Source of the DNA: Sipunculus nudus
Lineage: Eukaryota; Annelida; Sipuncula; Golfingiida; Sipunculidae
DNA length: 64,000 bases
Assembly (NCBI GenBank): GCA_026874595.1
Contig: CM049310.1
Location: 36,161,558-36,225,557 of the forward strand
Reading direction: 5' to 3'
The notes under the pieces were generated by a model. The model saw only the letters and a list, made by a program, of their open reading frames with translations, had not been told where the DNA came from and did not search any database. Position 1 is the first letter of the stretch; each line of letters opens with the position of its first letter. Of this stretch, positions 21,060 to 29,357 are shown piece by piece. Made by a program: the position numbers and the translations under genes.

Positions 21060-21354
21060 CTGGAACATAAGCAAATGATAATGTAAAAGTACACTTGTAT
21101 AAGAAGAAGAACAAAACCTGTGAGGGGGGGGGGGGGCAGCAAATCATGCAAACATGTGAAACATTGCCAGATGCTCGGATGGAATGTCCCATTTGACCCT
21201 GAAATAAATAAACACATATGTATAACGACACAACACTATCATATTACAACATATATATATTGTTTATATATATATATATTTATATATATTCATATATATA
21301 TATCAATATACAACAAGTATATTAACACCAACATACATACAGACAGATGGACGG
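21060..21354. other. Intergenic region
   Basis: A 13-G tract lies at 21124-21136 and AT-rich microsatellite at 21250-21310. Nothing else is seen. Confidence 0.6.
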
Positions 21355-23316
21355 TCAAAACATATTTACAAAACGACACGCCACCCACCAGATGTATATC
21401 TTCACCACATCAGTGCGTTTGTTGGGTACCCTGCATGTCGGACAATGGACCTCCTCACGGGACGTGGAACGGGACGTGGAACGGAACATGTTGTCGCGCA
21501 AGCGATTTATCAACGCTTGAAAGCCGTTTCTATTTTCATTGTAGGAGAACACCGCCATTATACATCTGTGACAAAACATGTGTCCGCATTTTTTTAGGAA
21601 ACAGTCCACGGTGTTCTCCAAACAAATTGGACACCGGAAGCGACTTAGCCTTTCCTGGGCATCTCTTTCATTACTTTGAAGCTGGGCAATCATGGTCTGA
21701 GCGTGTGCGAGCTGCTCCTCCACACTGGAAACGACAACGCCTGGATCTGAAACGTTTGCCGAACCTCTGCAAGTAGAAACTGTCGCCGAACGGATTGATG
21801 TGTCAGGTGCTGCCGAAACTGTTTCCGCATTGCCACCCGTATATGGAGGAAACATCGCTGCTTCGGTGGCGCCCGTCCTGACGTGTCGAAGCTTTAACCT
21901 TTTGGGTGCAGGCAAAATGTTATCAGATCGGGTCTGACCTCCCTGGGTTGATGTATCATGTTCCGATGAAGGCGCAGGGTCCACGGGAGGTCGACGTTCA
22001 GAAGTCAATGGATCAGAGGCGTCTGTGTCGTCAGCGACATTTTGGGGCGGGTTGGTTGCTGTTATGGAATTCATCAACTGCAATAATTCCCGACCTGCAT
22101 CAAACGGGCTCTCAGTACGCGATTGTGACGAGGTCGAAGACGGGGCGGGTGATGACGGCCTTGTGGTATATCGCCTTTTTCTCCTGGGAAAGCGGCCATT
22201 CCAATTCATGTCAGGGTGCAACGCTACGTTGCATTTATGTGAACCGGTGATCCCTGAAACACGACCTGGTTGATTAAAGTCCATCTCTGCCGGCAGGAAA
22301 TCCCGGAGACACCTATCGGCATCTGTCTGCCTCGCCACCTGGACGCAAAACCTCAGGAGTAACAGGCGTTTAAATGCTTTCCTCCGTGTTGTCTCCCCAG
22401 GGCGATAGATATGACCGAGCACGCGTCGGACGTCCTGTTTCTTATAGATGTCTTCGACTTCAGTTTTGCTCAAGGAGGCGTCTATCATACCGTGTTTTTT
22501 TAGTAATTTCATTAAAAGCCTAGTTAAACGTATACTTCCGACAAGGTCGGCCACCAAGCTGTCCCATTGCGTGGCATCAAACAGGGTGTATGCGATCCTG
22601 AACTCCGGCTCATACCAAACGTCTTTCTCGATATACGCTAAAACAGCCTCACGTACGCGTTGGTATTCACGTTCTGTTGAAACCTCCCGCGCATCCAAAC
22701 CTTCCTCACCCTCGTCCTCTTGGTCTGCATTTTCCGCCCCTCCTTCTTGCTGCGCATGCGGCTCAGGACGTGTTACGTCATTGTATCCGTCTCCCGGCAT
22801 GAATTGTTCTTCTTCACACTGTGTAAACCGCATGATGTGTTCATCGTCATCAGACACCAACACGATCGGGTAGTAACGGTGCGGGACCACATTGTTGAAA
22901 CAGTCTTGTAATATGCCGATTTCAAATACCTCGCTTAACAGGGCACATGCGTTGGACATGCCTCTTTGGAAGAGCCTGTGGTATAGCTCCAATATGTTTA
23001 CATTGAACAAAGAACAGTTCACGTATAAAGCAGTGGTAATGGAGCGCGCTTCCGATTTTCCACTTTCCCTATACGACTGCACGTACTTGAGGTCATCCCT
23101 GTGTGGCAGCAGCGTAGGTAGATCTATCAGATTGACGTCTGTGGCTAAAGCGAGGAGATCAACACGGAGGCTCAGAGCATCTTCAACCTCCATGTAGTTC
23201 AGAAACAAGCCTCTGATGCTTAACGCTTCCGACTCGTTCCGCTGGCGTTCGGTGCCGATGTATATAACGTCCTCCTCTTCTATGGACGAACTGTCGGAAT
23301 GTTCAGTCTGTTCCAT
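21355..23316 (-). CDS. Large RING-finger protein, probable E3 ubiquitin ligase, 653 residues
   Basis: The start ATG is 4 nt after a minus-strand acceptor (TTATCATTTCAG). Order: acidic Ser-rich N-terminus (1-20); helical region (about 30-145); acidic linker (about 170-210); conserved helical domain (about 220-345) shared with the gene at 47181-48047; long disordered Ser/Pro/Thr-rich linker (about 370-530); coiled-coil-like EEQLAHAQTMIAQLQ (about 537-552); C-terminal C3HC4 RING with C562, C565, C577, H579, C582, C585, C625 and C628. The loop between the sixth and seventh ligands is long (39 residues) and includes an STSR duplication. RING proteins recruit E2 enzymes, and viral ones often degrade host factors. 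The N-terminal helical parts could be death-fold-like, but I cannot show this. The last 11 residues extend beyond the paralogue's end. Confidence 0.9.
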   Translation of the reverse strand: MEQTEHSDSSSIEEEDVIYIGTERQRNESEALSIRGLFLNYMEVEDALSLRVDLLALATDVNLIDLPTLLPHRDDLKYVQSYRESGKSEARSITTALYVNCSLFNVNILELYHRLFQRGMSNACALLSEVFEIGILQDCFNNVVPHRYYPIVLVSDDDEHIMRFTQCEEEQFMPGDGYNDVTRPEPHAQQEGGAENADQEDEGEEGLDAREVSTEREYQRVREAVLAYIEKDVWYEPEFRIAYTLFDATQWDSLVADLVGSIRLTRLLMKLLKKHGMIDASLSKTEVEDIYKKQDVRRVLGHIYRPGETTRRKAFKRLLLLRFCVQVARQTDADRCLRDFLPAEMDFNQPGRVSGITGSHKCNVALHPDMNWNGRFPRRKRRYTTRPSSPAPSSTSSQSRTESPFDAGRELLQLMNSITATNPPQNVADDTDASDPLTSERRPPVDPAPSSEHDTSTQGGQTRSDNILPAPKRLKLRHVRTGATEAAMFPPYTGGNAETVSAAPDTSIRSATVSTCRGSANVSDPGVVVSSVEEQLAHAQTMIAQLQSNERDAQERLSRFRCPICLENTVDCFLKKCGHMFCHRCIMAVFSYNENRNGFQALINRLRDNMFRSTSRSTSREEVHCPTCRVPNKRTDVVKIYIWWVACRFVNMF

Positions 23317-24214
23317 CGCTCTGAAATGATAAGGAAATACACATGAGACGTGTTATGGCAAAAGAAGAGGGGGGGGGGGGGGGTGTACATGGTATGTATG
23401 TGTGATGTTGCCTGTGATGACATAGCATCATACGTAAACAGAAGAGAACAGATGACAAGTCAATACAAACTAAGATAAAACATAATTACTGTTTCTTTAC
23501 AACAGAAACACACCGACAGCGCTGTACGTATCTTAGAAGATATATTTTGTACAAAAACATGACTACATATCCTGATTAAAAACGTACATGCACTGCAAAA
23601 AAAACAGCATACCTGAACATTCGGCGATGGTTTCAGCCGGTGAGGGCGGCGGGGACCATCACTCCGACACTCGTTCTGGGTTCTTTTTGAGAGATGACAA
23701 GAAAGCCGGAGCATCTGCCCGCCCGCCCTCCGGCTCCAGCTTTCTTGTCATCTTTTAGACGTCTTGGATAATTGCTGCTTGCTTGGTGATCTGTGGTGAT
23801 GGTGAAGAAACCCAAGGGCGTCTGCCAGCCCGCCGCCGGCCCTTTGGATTCCTTCAGTATCAACCACATGTTAAAAGGATTGTCCATTTACACACACGTA
23901 AACAAAATAACATACCCTGTATCAAATATACAATGACCTTTATTCTGATAACATAACAGATACACAGATCTGGTGTATACAATATATACAGAAAAAGCTA
24001 TAAAATATGACATATACAAACATTTGAAATATTGAACGTTTCATTGTACAGGAGATGAAACGTTTACCAATTTTTAATACGTTTTTGGTATTATCAACCC
24101 CAATTTTCAATTACAGTTTTCCATGTTTTTACAAAGTTTATTTACATTTCAAACCCAATTTCAATTAAAGTTTACCACAGTTCATATTTTTTTTTTACAC
24201 TTTAACCCCAATTT
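23317..24214. other. Intergenic region with a long foldback
   Basis: A 15-G tract lies at 23369-23383, the foldback at 23692-23753, and AT-rich DNA follows. A minus-strand frame of 84 codons (23633-23887) spans the foldback but lacks an acceptor or promoter, so I do not call it a gene. Confidence 0.55.
23692..23753. repeat. 21-bp near-perfect foldback, pre-miRNA-sized
   Basis: The left arm 23692-23712 begins AGATGACAAGAAAGC and the right arm 23733-23753 ends GCTTTCTTGTCATCT. They pair over 21 bp with one mismatch and a 20-nt C-rich loop. Outer segments CCATCAC (about 23656) and GTGATGG (about 23796) could extend the fold. It could be a viral miRNA precursor, an RNA stability element or a cruciform. 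Confidence 0.7.
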
Positions 24215-24450
24215 TCAATCACCCCCCATAATTCCGGGCAACGTTCTGTGAATTTACGTTTTTGGTGCAATATAGGTCTTTTCACATGCGGGGTGAAGAT
24301 AAATTACCAATGAAATCCCTCCCCAGTACACCCGACACACTGGGGAATTTCCAGTCATATACAACATTCATATCCACGTTATTATAGAAACATTGCCCCA
24401 GTGCGTCCTCGAAGAGCATTTGTATGTGTCTTTTTTTTTATACGGATAAA
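24215..24450 (-). pseudogene. Truncated duplicate of the retropepsin-like gene
   Basis: This stretch matches the 3' half of the coding sequence at 24621-25073 (roughly 24632-24865) with about 80-85 percent identity, and the shared similarity continues into the 3' flank (24125 against 24545). The copy ends abruptly in a T-run near 24440, so the 5' half, including the D-T-E active-site region, is absent. It is a tandem duplication of about 420 bp that has lost its start. Confidence 0.75.
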
Positions 24451-24620
24451 CTATAATATATACATGTTACTCCTGTACAATATTTATATAGAGATGATAT
24501 ATACAATCAATTTGAAATGTTCAATTCAAGTTTACAAAGTTTTTACAAAGTCCATTGACATTTCCAACCCAATGTTCAATTAAAGTTTACCACAGTTCAT
24601 AATTTTTTTTTTTTTACACT

Positions 24621-25073
24621 TTAACCCCAATTTTCAATCACCCCCCACACGTCCGGGCAACGCTCTGTAAATTTCCTTTTCTGGTACAAGGCGGGTCTTT
24701 TTACATGAGGGGTGAAGATGAATTTCCCAATAAAATCCCGTCCCAGTACACCTGACGCACTGGGGAATTTCCAATCATGGACAATGTTCATGTCCACATT
24801 ATTATAGAAACATTGCCCCAGTGCGTCCTCGAAGAGCACTTGTACGTGTCTTTTTTTATATGGGTGTACTGCGGCCCCTCTGTGGGCACCCCCACAAGCT
24901 CTGCATGGCTCTCGCACTAATAGTGCTTTGTGCAGAATGTCGTCCCACATCGGGGTGTACCAGAAGTTCTGTGGTAGAAACACCTTCATGTCAACCATAG
25001 AGATTGGACTCTCTGTGTCCAGGATGAAATGCTTGCACCCGATGCCATCAACAGTTACGTTGTAGTATGTCAT
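24621..25073 (-). CDS. Retropepsin-like aspartic-protease-fold protein, 150 residues, DTE in place of DTG
   Basis: The start ATG lies 4 nt after the minus-strand acceptor TTCGTTTGTAG. Residues 6-30 (VTVDGIGCKHFILDTESPIS) match the first strands and catalytic D-T-G/S loop of retroviral-type aspartic proteases, with Asp19 kept and the usual Gly replaced by Glu21. Residues 108-117 (GVLGRDFIGK) match the conserved I/V-L-G-x-D-F/W segment. Length fits one retropepsin subunit. A CxxC lies at 57-60. Retropepsins dimerise, each giving one Asp. The Gly-to-Glu change at a near-invariant position suggests altered or lost catalysis. The source may be a captured retroelement domain. The truncated copy next door shows local duplication. 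Confidence 0.65.
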   Translation of the reverse strand: MTYYNVTVDGIGCKHFILDTESPISMVDMKVFLPQNFWYTPMWDDILHKALLVREPCRACGGAHRGAAVHPYKKRHVQVLFEDALGQCFYNNVDMNIVHDWKFPSASGVLGRDFIGKFIFTPHVKRPALYQKRKFTERCPDVWGVIENWG

Positions 25074-25093
25074 CTTTCTACAAACGAAACACA

Positions 25094-25402
25094 AACTCTC
25101 ATAAACAGATCATACAAACTCTCTCTCTCTCTCTATGTCTCATTTAAATAGGATAGAGAAGATATGCATGCCATGCATTAATTTTTTACTGACGTTAATC
25201 CCTGTTTATCACACGTATATACCATAACTGGAGGTTACCACGAGCCAGTGGTAATTGGTTAATCACATAAACTGATTATGCAACAATATCAGATACATAT
25301 ATCAGATACATAAATATAATTATACAAGCTTTTCTTTCACATCAAAAAACATATCATTATTACGGCCCAGTACAGGGACGCAGACTAAAAAACTACAATA
25401 AT
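25094..25402. other. Intergenic region with a CT/AG repeat
   Basis: A CT repeat at about 25119-25133 gives a purine tract upstream of the acceptor of the retropepsin-like gene on the minus strand. Otherwise it is AT-rich, with no gene. Confidence 0.55.
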
Positions 25403-25592
25403 TAATTGTTGTCAGATGTGCGTTCCTTCGTCTGCCATTCCGTCTCGTTATCAGCCCATTTGTACCCGATCATTATATTCTGATTGAAAACATAAAACAA
25501 CCACAAACCGTACACAAAGGTAAAAATGTCAAATGTGCATACTTACATCAGCGGTGTCTGCGGGTCGATGTTTGTTGATGCAATCTCTGCTC
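25403..25592 (-). other. Possible small leader exons between two minus-strand genes
   Basis: On the minus strand an acceptor (GTTTTTTCTAG) and a donor (GAT|GTAAGT) bound a 44-nt exon at about 25549-25592. A second acceptor (TTTTCAATCAG) then precedes a 23-codon frame starting at about 25480 and ending near 25408. They may be alternative 5' leader exons of the gene at 24621-25073, or a tiny gene. Evidence is splice-site consensus only. Confidence 0.35.
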
Positions 25593-25750
25593 TAGAAAAA
25601 ACAAAACAATGACATATCTTCAATCAATTGTCCATCGTCACCTTTCCAAATATGGTTATAACACATGTTCATACAGTTGCTGCTCGTACCACATATGGTT
25701 CTTCATTTTACAAAATATATACACGCGGCACCTCCTATTCCAGAAAATGT

Positions 25751-26404
25751 TTATTGTAAAGGGTTAACGCGTAATCTGGCGCGCTTTATCCCCCTTTCAC
25801 CGAAATATTCTTTCGGAGGCCGTCGACATGTCACCCTCCTTCGTGCACTCATACCACCATCTGTATATGCCTCATAAACACCAAACTGCCAAGGTACTGT
25901 TGCACAAACACAGTTCCCCTGTTTGACAAGTCTGTTCACGTCCTTTGATTTGTCGGGCAAGTCTACACGGCACCACAGCTGCTGTATGATCTCGTGAGGC
26001 CGGGTCGGTCCCCAATACCTGGACACGTAAAGGGCACCTCTGTGCACCCAGCAAATCATGTCGGGCCACTCGGATATTGTCTTATATTGTTCGAGGTCGA
26101 CGTCTCGGTGAAACGACGCGTGCAAACGCATATCTCTCGTTATGACCTTGCACTTTGTGCACCTCAGCACGGGAGGCTCCTTGCACATGTCGCGTATGAA
26201 TTCATCGCCGGTGCACTTAGCGTTGCACTTCCTGCAAAATTGAGTCGTCGAAGCTGTTTCTATCAACTCGTCTAATATTATGTCCGGCACGGTCAACCAA
26301 AATATCTGCGGGTTGTACCGCTCGCATAAGTATTCCTTTGTCATTGTGTACAGTGGTTTAGGATTGTACACAGGGTTTATTTTTGTCTTTTCACTCAGCA
26401 TCAT
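25751..26404 (-). CDS. Zinc-binding Cys-rich protein, 217 residues
   Basis: Not recognised as a named family. The ATG lies 4 nt after the acceptor GCTCGTTTCAG. C57-x2-C60, C64, C74 and C82-x2-C85 make a treble-clef or zinc-ribbon-like site in residues 55-90. Around it are a helical N-terminus (1-50) and a Trp-rich beta-like region (100-175) with WPDMICWVHRGALY. The C-terminus (185-217) is strongly basic with RRRVTCRRPP. Binding to nucleic acid is a reasonable guess. The C-x2-C...C-x2-C spacing differs from the zinc ribbon of the 34-39 kb family, so homology is not claimed. Confidence 0.78.
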   Translation of the reverse strand: MMLSEKTKINPVYNPKPLYTMTKEYLCERYNPQIFWLTVPDIILDELIETASTTQFCRKCNAKCTGDEFIRDMCKEPPVLRCTKCKVITRDMRLHASFHRDVDLEQYKTISEWPDMICWVHRGALYVSRYWGPTRPHEIIQQLWCRVDLPDKSKDVNRLVKQGNCVCATVPWQFGVYEAYTDGGMSARRRVTCRRPPKEYFGERGIKRARLRVNPLQ

Positions 26405-27110
26405 TGGTCTGAAACGAGCGCAAAATCCACCTTTACTGTCAGCGCAACGCTAACTGTCCAAGCGAAATACATCTCCCCTTGTACTTGGAGAGAGTGTAAA
26501 ATCATTTTAAAAAAAAAGGAGGGGGGGGGGGGGGGCAGGACGCAACTAGACCGGAGATGCCTTGCACAAATGATGCATCTGATGCAGGTCCCACCTTATG
26601 ATACATCAAAAACCGAAACGCAGTGTTTATCGTATCTGCTGTCTGTTTTTGTTATGTACATGGTACGAAAGATTGACATGCACACATATTGCCATGGGAC
26701 ATGCAGTAACTCCTAGAAACATAATTTGCACCGACTGTTACTGTTACAAGTGTTGTATACCAGTCCCGTCACCGAGGCCGCCCCCCCCCCCCTCATGACT
26801 GTAACATGTATTACAACAACAACTGAATACTGGTACATATACAATTACATAAACAATCTAAAGCAACATGGACAAAGCAACATGAACATCAAACATATAA
26901 TATTGTGCCTGTAGTACAGGAGCCATGAACGGGTGCTTCTATAAGAACATATGGTACATCCAATGCAGAATCACTGGTACCTAGCCAACATGCTAAACGT
27001 ATTATCAATATCGAAAAAGACATAATATACATATATATATATAATGTTGAATATACATTCCGGAAACACACTGTGTATCTACCAGATGCAGGTGATGGAG
27101 TCTGATAGAA
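26405..27110. other. Intergenic region upstream of the hairpin RNA promoter
   Basis: A 16-G tract at 26521-26536 and a 12-C tract at 26781-26792 lie in opposite orientation. An AT microsatellite lies at about 27025-27043. No gene is supported. Confidence 0.6.
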
Positions 27111-27140
27111 TGACGTCACAGGCGGAATTATGTATATAAG
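27111..27140 (+). promoter_or_regulatory. Promoter: CRE, 14-bp gap, TATATAAG
   Basis: TGACGTCA at 27111-27118 and TATATAAG at 27133-27140 are separated by 14 bp, as at 9455-9484. The downstream GGA...GCAACAGTGCAA block is also shared with that promoter. It drives the hairpin-array transcript rightwards, with a start expected near 27163. Confidence 0.82.
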
Positions 27141-27162
27141 GAGACGTTTGGCAACAGTGCAA

Positions 27163-27960
27163 TTGGTCTCGTTGGAGACCAAACGGGCTAACGTGAGCAG
27201 CAGCAGCACTGAACGATACCATAACCAGAGCGAAAAACGGATATGGACTTGGCAATATTTTGTCTGTGTCCTGTACTGGACGCCACATTTAGGTTCGTGG
27301 AATATATGAGAAGGTTTTTTTACGTAAATCAGTTTCCGTACCTGTACTGGTACGGACGTCTATATAAGGTGATCAAAACAGAGCGCTTTTGTTAGTGAGT
27401 GTACGTGTCCTGTACTGGACGCCACATTGGAGTTCACCATAAACTGGAATTTCGTTTTTCAGATTTATGCGACCAAACATCAATTGTCGAATCTGTACCT
27501 GTACTGGTACGGACGCTTACAAAACAGGGGGAAAAATGACCGAGCGTTTCCGTCAGACTGTTAGTGTGTGTCCTGTACTGGACGACACATTGGGCCAACG
27601 CAGGAAGCTGGATTATCCTTTGTGGGATTCACCTAACGAGACATTATACGTCGTTTTTCCGTGCCTGTACTGGGACAGACGATTTCAAAGTGGAAAAGCG
27701 CTCAGCACTTCCGTCTGTCTGTTAGTGTGCGAGTCCTGTACTGGACGCCATCTACAGTTCGCACAAAAAATGGATTATCGTTTTCCGGATGTACACGACA
27801 AATACCTTAAGTGTTTTTGAATCCGTACCTGTACTGGTACGGACGTCTCAGAATTGAAACAGAAAAAGCGGTTGGGTCGGTCCGTTAGTGTGTACCTGTA
27901 CACTGGGTAAACCATTTACATGATGTCGGCGAAAACAATTTGGAATAAAAATAAAGATTG
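27163..27960 (+). ncRNA. Predicted non-coding RNA of about 800 nt made of short hairpins
   Basis: Bounded by the promoter at 27111-27140 and AATAAAAATAAAG at 27944-27956. The expected 5' end is a perfect 8-bp hairpin (TTGGTCTC, 27163-27170, with GAGACCAA, 27175-27182). Inside are nine hairpins in two alternating kinds. The best open frame (27467-27820) does not follow the repeats: successive repeat copies are 163 bp apart, not a multiple of three, so they would be read in different frames. A structural RNA is therefore more likely than an mRNA. Function is unknown. Possible roles are a decoy for an RNA-binding protein, a precursor of small RNAs, or a repeated DNA operator. Confidence 0.65.
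27266..27909 (+). repeat. Alternating hairpin array with invariant TGTACT loop (class I)
   Basis: Kind b, stem GTGTCC or GTCC with GGACGC or GGAC, has loops at 27272-27277, 27411-27416, 27574-27579 and 27737-27742. Kind a, stem CCGTACC with GGTACGG, has loops at 27343-27348, 27500-27505 (stem changed to CTGTACC, G-T pair kept), 27666-27671 (weaker stem) and 27830-27835. A diverged last b-type (TACC/GGTA) sits at 27893-27909. The order is strictly b, a, b, a, with a compound period of about 160 bp. Linkers also share GTTAGTGTGTG before b and GAGCG after a. Confidence 0.88.
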
Positions 27961-28122
27961 AATTACCTTTTGCAGTTTTGATTTCTTCTATCTTCTTCTG
28001 GAGTACAGTAGTGTTTGGGTATCTGTGTGGAAAATAACATAAACTTGAAAAAACGTCTATTTCGGTTATAGGAAAGTCCACAAATATATACATCTGTACA
28101 GTAAGGCTCCCGCGGTTTCACG
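27961..28122. other. Short spacer between the hairpin RNA and the first helical paralogue
   Basis: No gene is seen; converging 3' ends meet here. Confidence 0.5.
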
Positions 28123-28647
28123 TTAGAAGTTTGGTTTTCTAAAGAAACCGGCAGAATCAAAATAGTATAGTTCCATCTGCAATTTTAGAATGTTAGAGAT
28201 CAGCATCAGGTTCAGGTCTCCTATTGAAGAATACCTGTCGCGGTGCCTGGCGTAGGCCCTCTTTCCGAACATCCTGTGCGTTTCGTACAACTGCAACGCG
28301 TGTCTGTATCTTTTGTATATTTCAGGTATATCGTCTGTGCTCATTTTCTCAAAGAGTTTAACCATTATGAGAGCCAGGTGATACGCCGCATCGGACCGTT
28401 CTGTCGTGTGCCCCGTTTCCAAACACACTTTTCGTGCTCGTTCCAGCCCAATGGTGCATGTCCTCATCCAATAATCGATCTCATGGTGCATCATCGTGAC
28501 ATGCCGCACGAACCTCCTGTCCTTCGCGGCGAAAAAAGAGTTATTATCATGTCGGTAATTCCATATGTGCCTCTGCAACTGTGCCATCCACGTTTGTATT
28601 TCTCCGCACGCCTTCTCCTCAAAGTGGTAAACTAATTCTGGCTCCAT
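28123..28647 (-). CDS. Helical-bundle family member 1, 174 residues
   Basis: First of four leftward paralogues of similar size. The ATG is 18 nt after the acceptor TTTGTATTACAG. The product is all alpha: an N-terminal amphipathic pair, a central charged helix with an R-F-x-x-H pattern, a conserved late helix in which A/V-x-L-M-x-K-L-F is followed by D/E-I-Y-x-x-Y-x-x-A-L-x-x-Y, and a His/Arg-rich linker into a last helix. The Y-x-x-x-Y signature is shared with 29358, 30339 and 31081. No enzyme motif, signal peptide or membrane helix is seen. The role is unknown; expansion suggests interaction with varied host partners. Confidence 0.75.
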   Translation of the reverse strand: MEPELVYHFEEKACGEIQTWMAQLQRHIWNYRHDNNSFFAAKDRRFVRHVTMMHHEIDYWMRTCTIGLERARKVCLETGHTTERSDAAYHLALIMVKLFEKMSTDDIPEIYKRYRHALQLYETHRMFGKRAYARHRDRYSSIGDLNLMLISNILKLQMELYYFDSAGFFRKPNF

Positions 28648-29357
28648 TGGTTAGGATGACGGGTTTCTGTAATACAAACAAAGAAACAAGTGTCATCCAA
28701 CCACAGTCGATCTGTCCATTTGTACATATTTAGTGCATCTTTGTCTTCATGTGTCTTCTGATGGGACGTTGCTGCTGCTGCTGCTGCAATAATACCCCCC
28801 TGTACTCATCTACGGCAGACAGTAGACGTCCATGTTTGCTGTTTCTGGTGTTTTCTCATGTATCATGTCCGCCCGCATCATCTTGTCCTCAGACTGGTTC
28901 CACCACCACTCAGTTGCTTTGCACATTTATCACATGAGATTCAAATACAGTCGTGAAAGTGTTGTTATGTTATCTGTACATTCTCCCATGTCTCAAACAA
29001 TTACACGGGTTATCAAATGTAACACTCTGCATTATTCCTGTAATTCACAAGTACGAATTGATGTAACCAAATGTTTTCAATTTGGCAAGATATATGGTAT
29101 GCGAAGCCGTTATAGAATATACTGGTGTCACAAATGCAGAGGAGTTACAAAGCGACGGTGAGATTTAACGAATTCAGTTCAAATCCTACATCCGTTTCTG
29201 TACTGAAACAGAGCTCTTTTAAAAGCCAATCATATTCGTCTGTCTGTCCGTCCGTCCGTGCGTGTGTGTCCTGTACTGGACGCCACCTTTCGTGAACAGA
29301 CTGAACATTTACACTGGGACACGTTGATGATGGGACCTACAGTGCGCGTATTCCGAC
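28648..29357. other. Intergenic region holding an isolated hairpin pair
   Basis: It contains the splice acceptor of the gene at 28123-28647, a GCTGCTGCTGCTGCTGC run at 28769-28786, and the satellite hairpin pair at 29194-29281. A plus-strand frame at 28832-29161 is Cys/His/Arg-containing but lacks signals, so I do not call it a gene. Confidence 0.5.
29194..29281 (+). repeat. Satellite class I hairpin pair
   Basis: An a-type hairpin with stem GTTTC (29194-29198) and GAAAC (29205-29209), loop TGTACT 29199-29204, is followed 73 bp later by a b-type hairpin GTCC (29268-29271) and GGAC (29278-29281) with loop 29272-29277 and the usual GCCAC downstream. Both sides of the a-type stem have changed together relative to the main array. 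Confidence 0.85.

Noticed and set aside
23633-23887. 84-codon minus-strand frame over the 21-bp foldback
   Set aside because: No splice acceptor or promoter before its ATG, unlike nearby genes; the foldback accounts for its structure.
27467-27820. 117-codon frame across the hairpin array
   Set aside because: Repeat copies fall in different frames (163-bp spacing), codon use is unlike neighbours, and the hairpins explain the conservation better.
28832-29161. Plus-strand 109-codon frame
   Set aside because: No promoter or acceptor, and it overlaps the leader region of the minus-strand gene; the Cys/His residues do not form a known finger.
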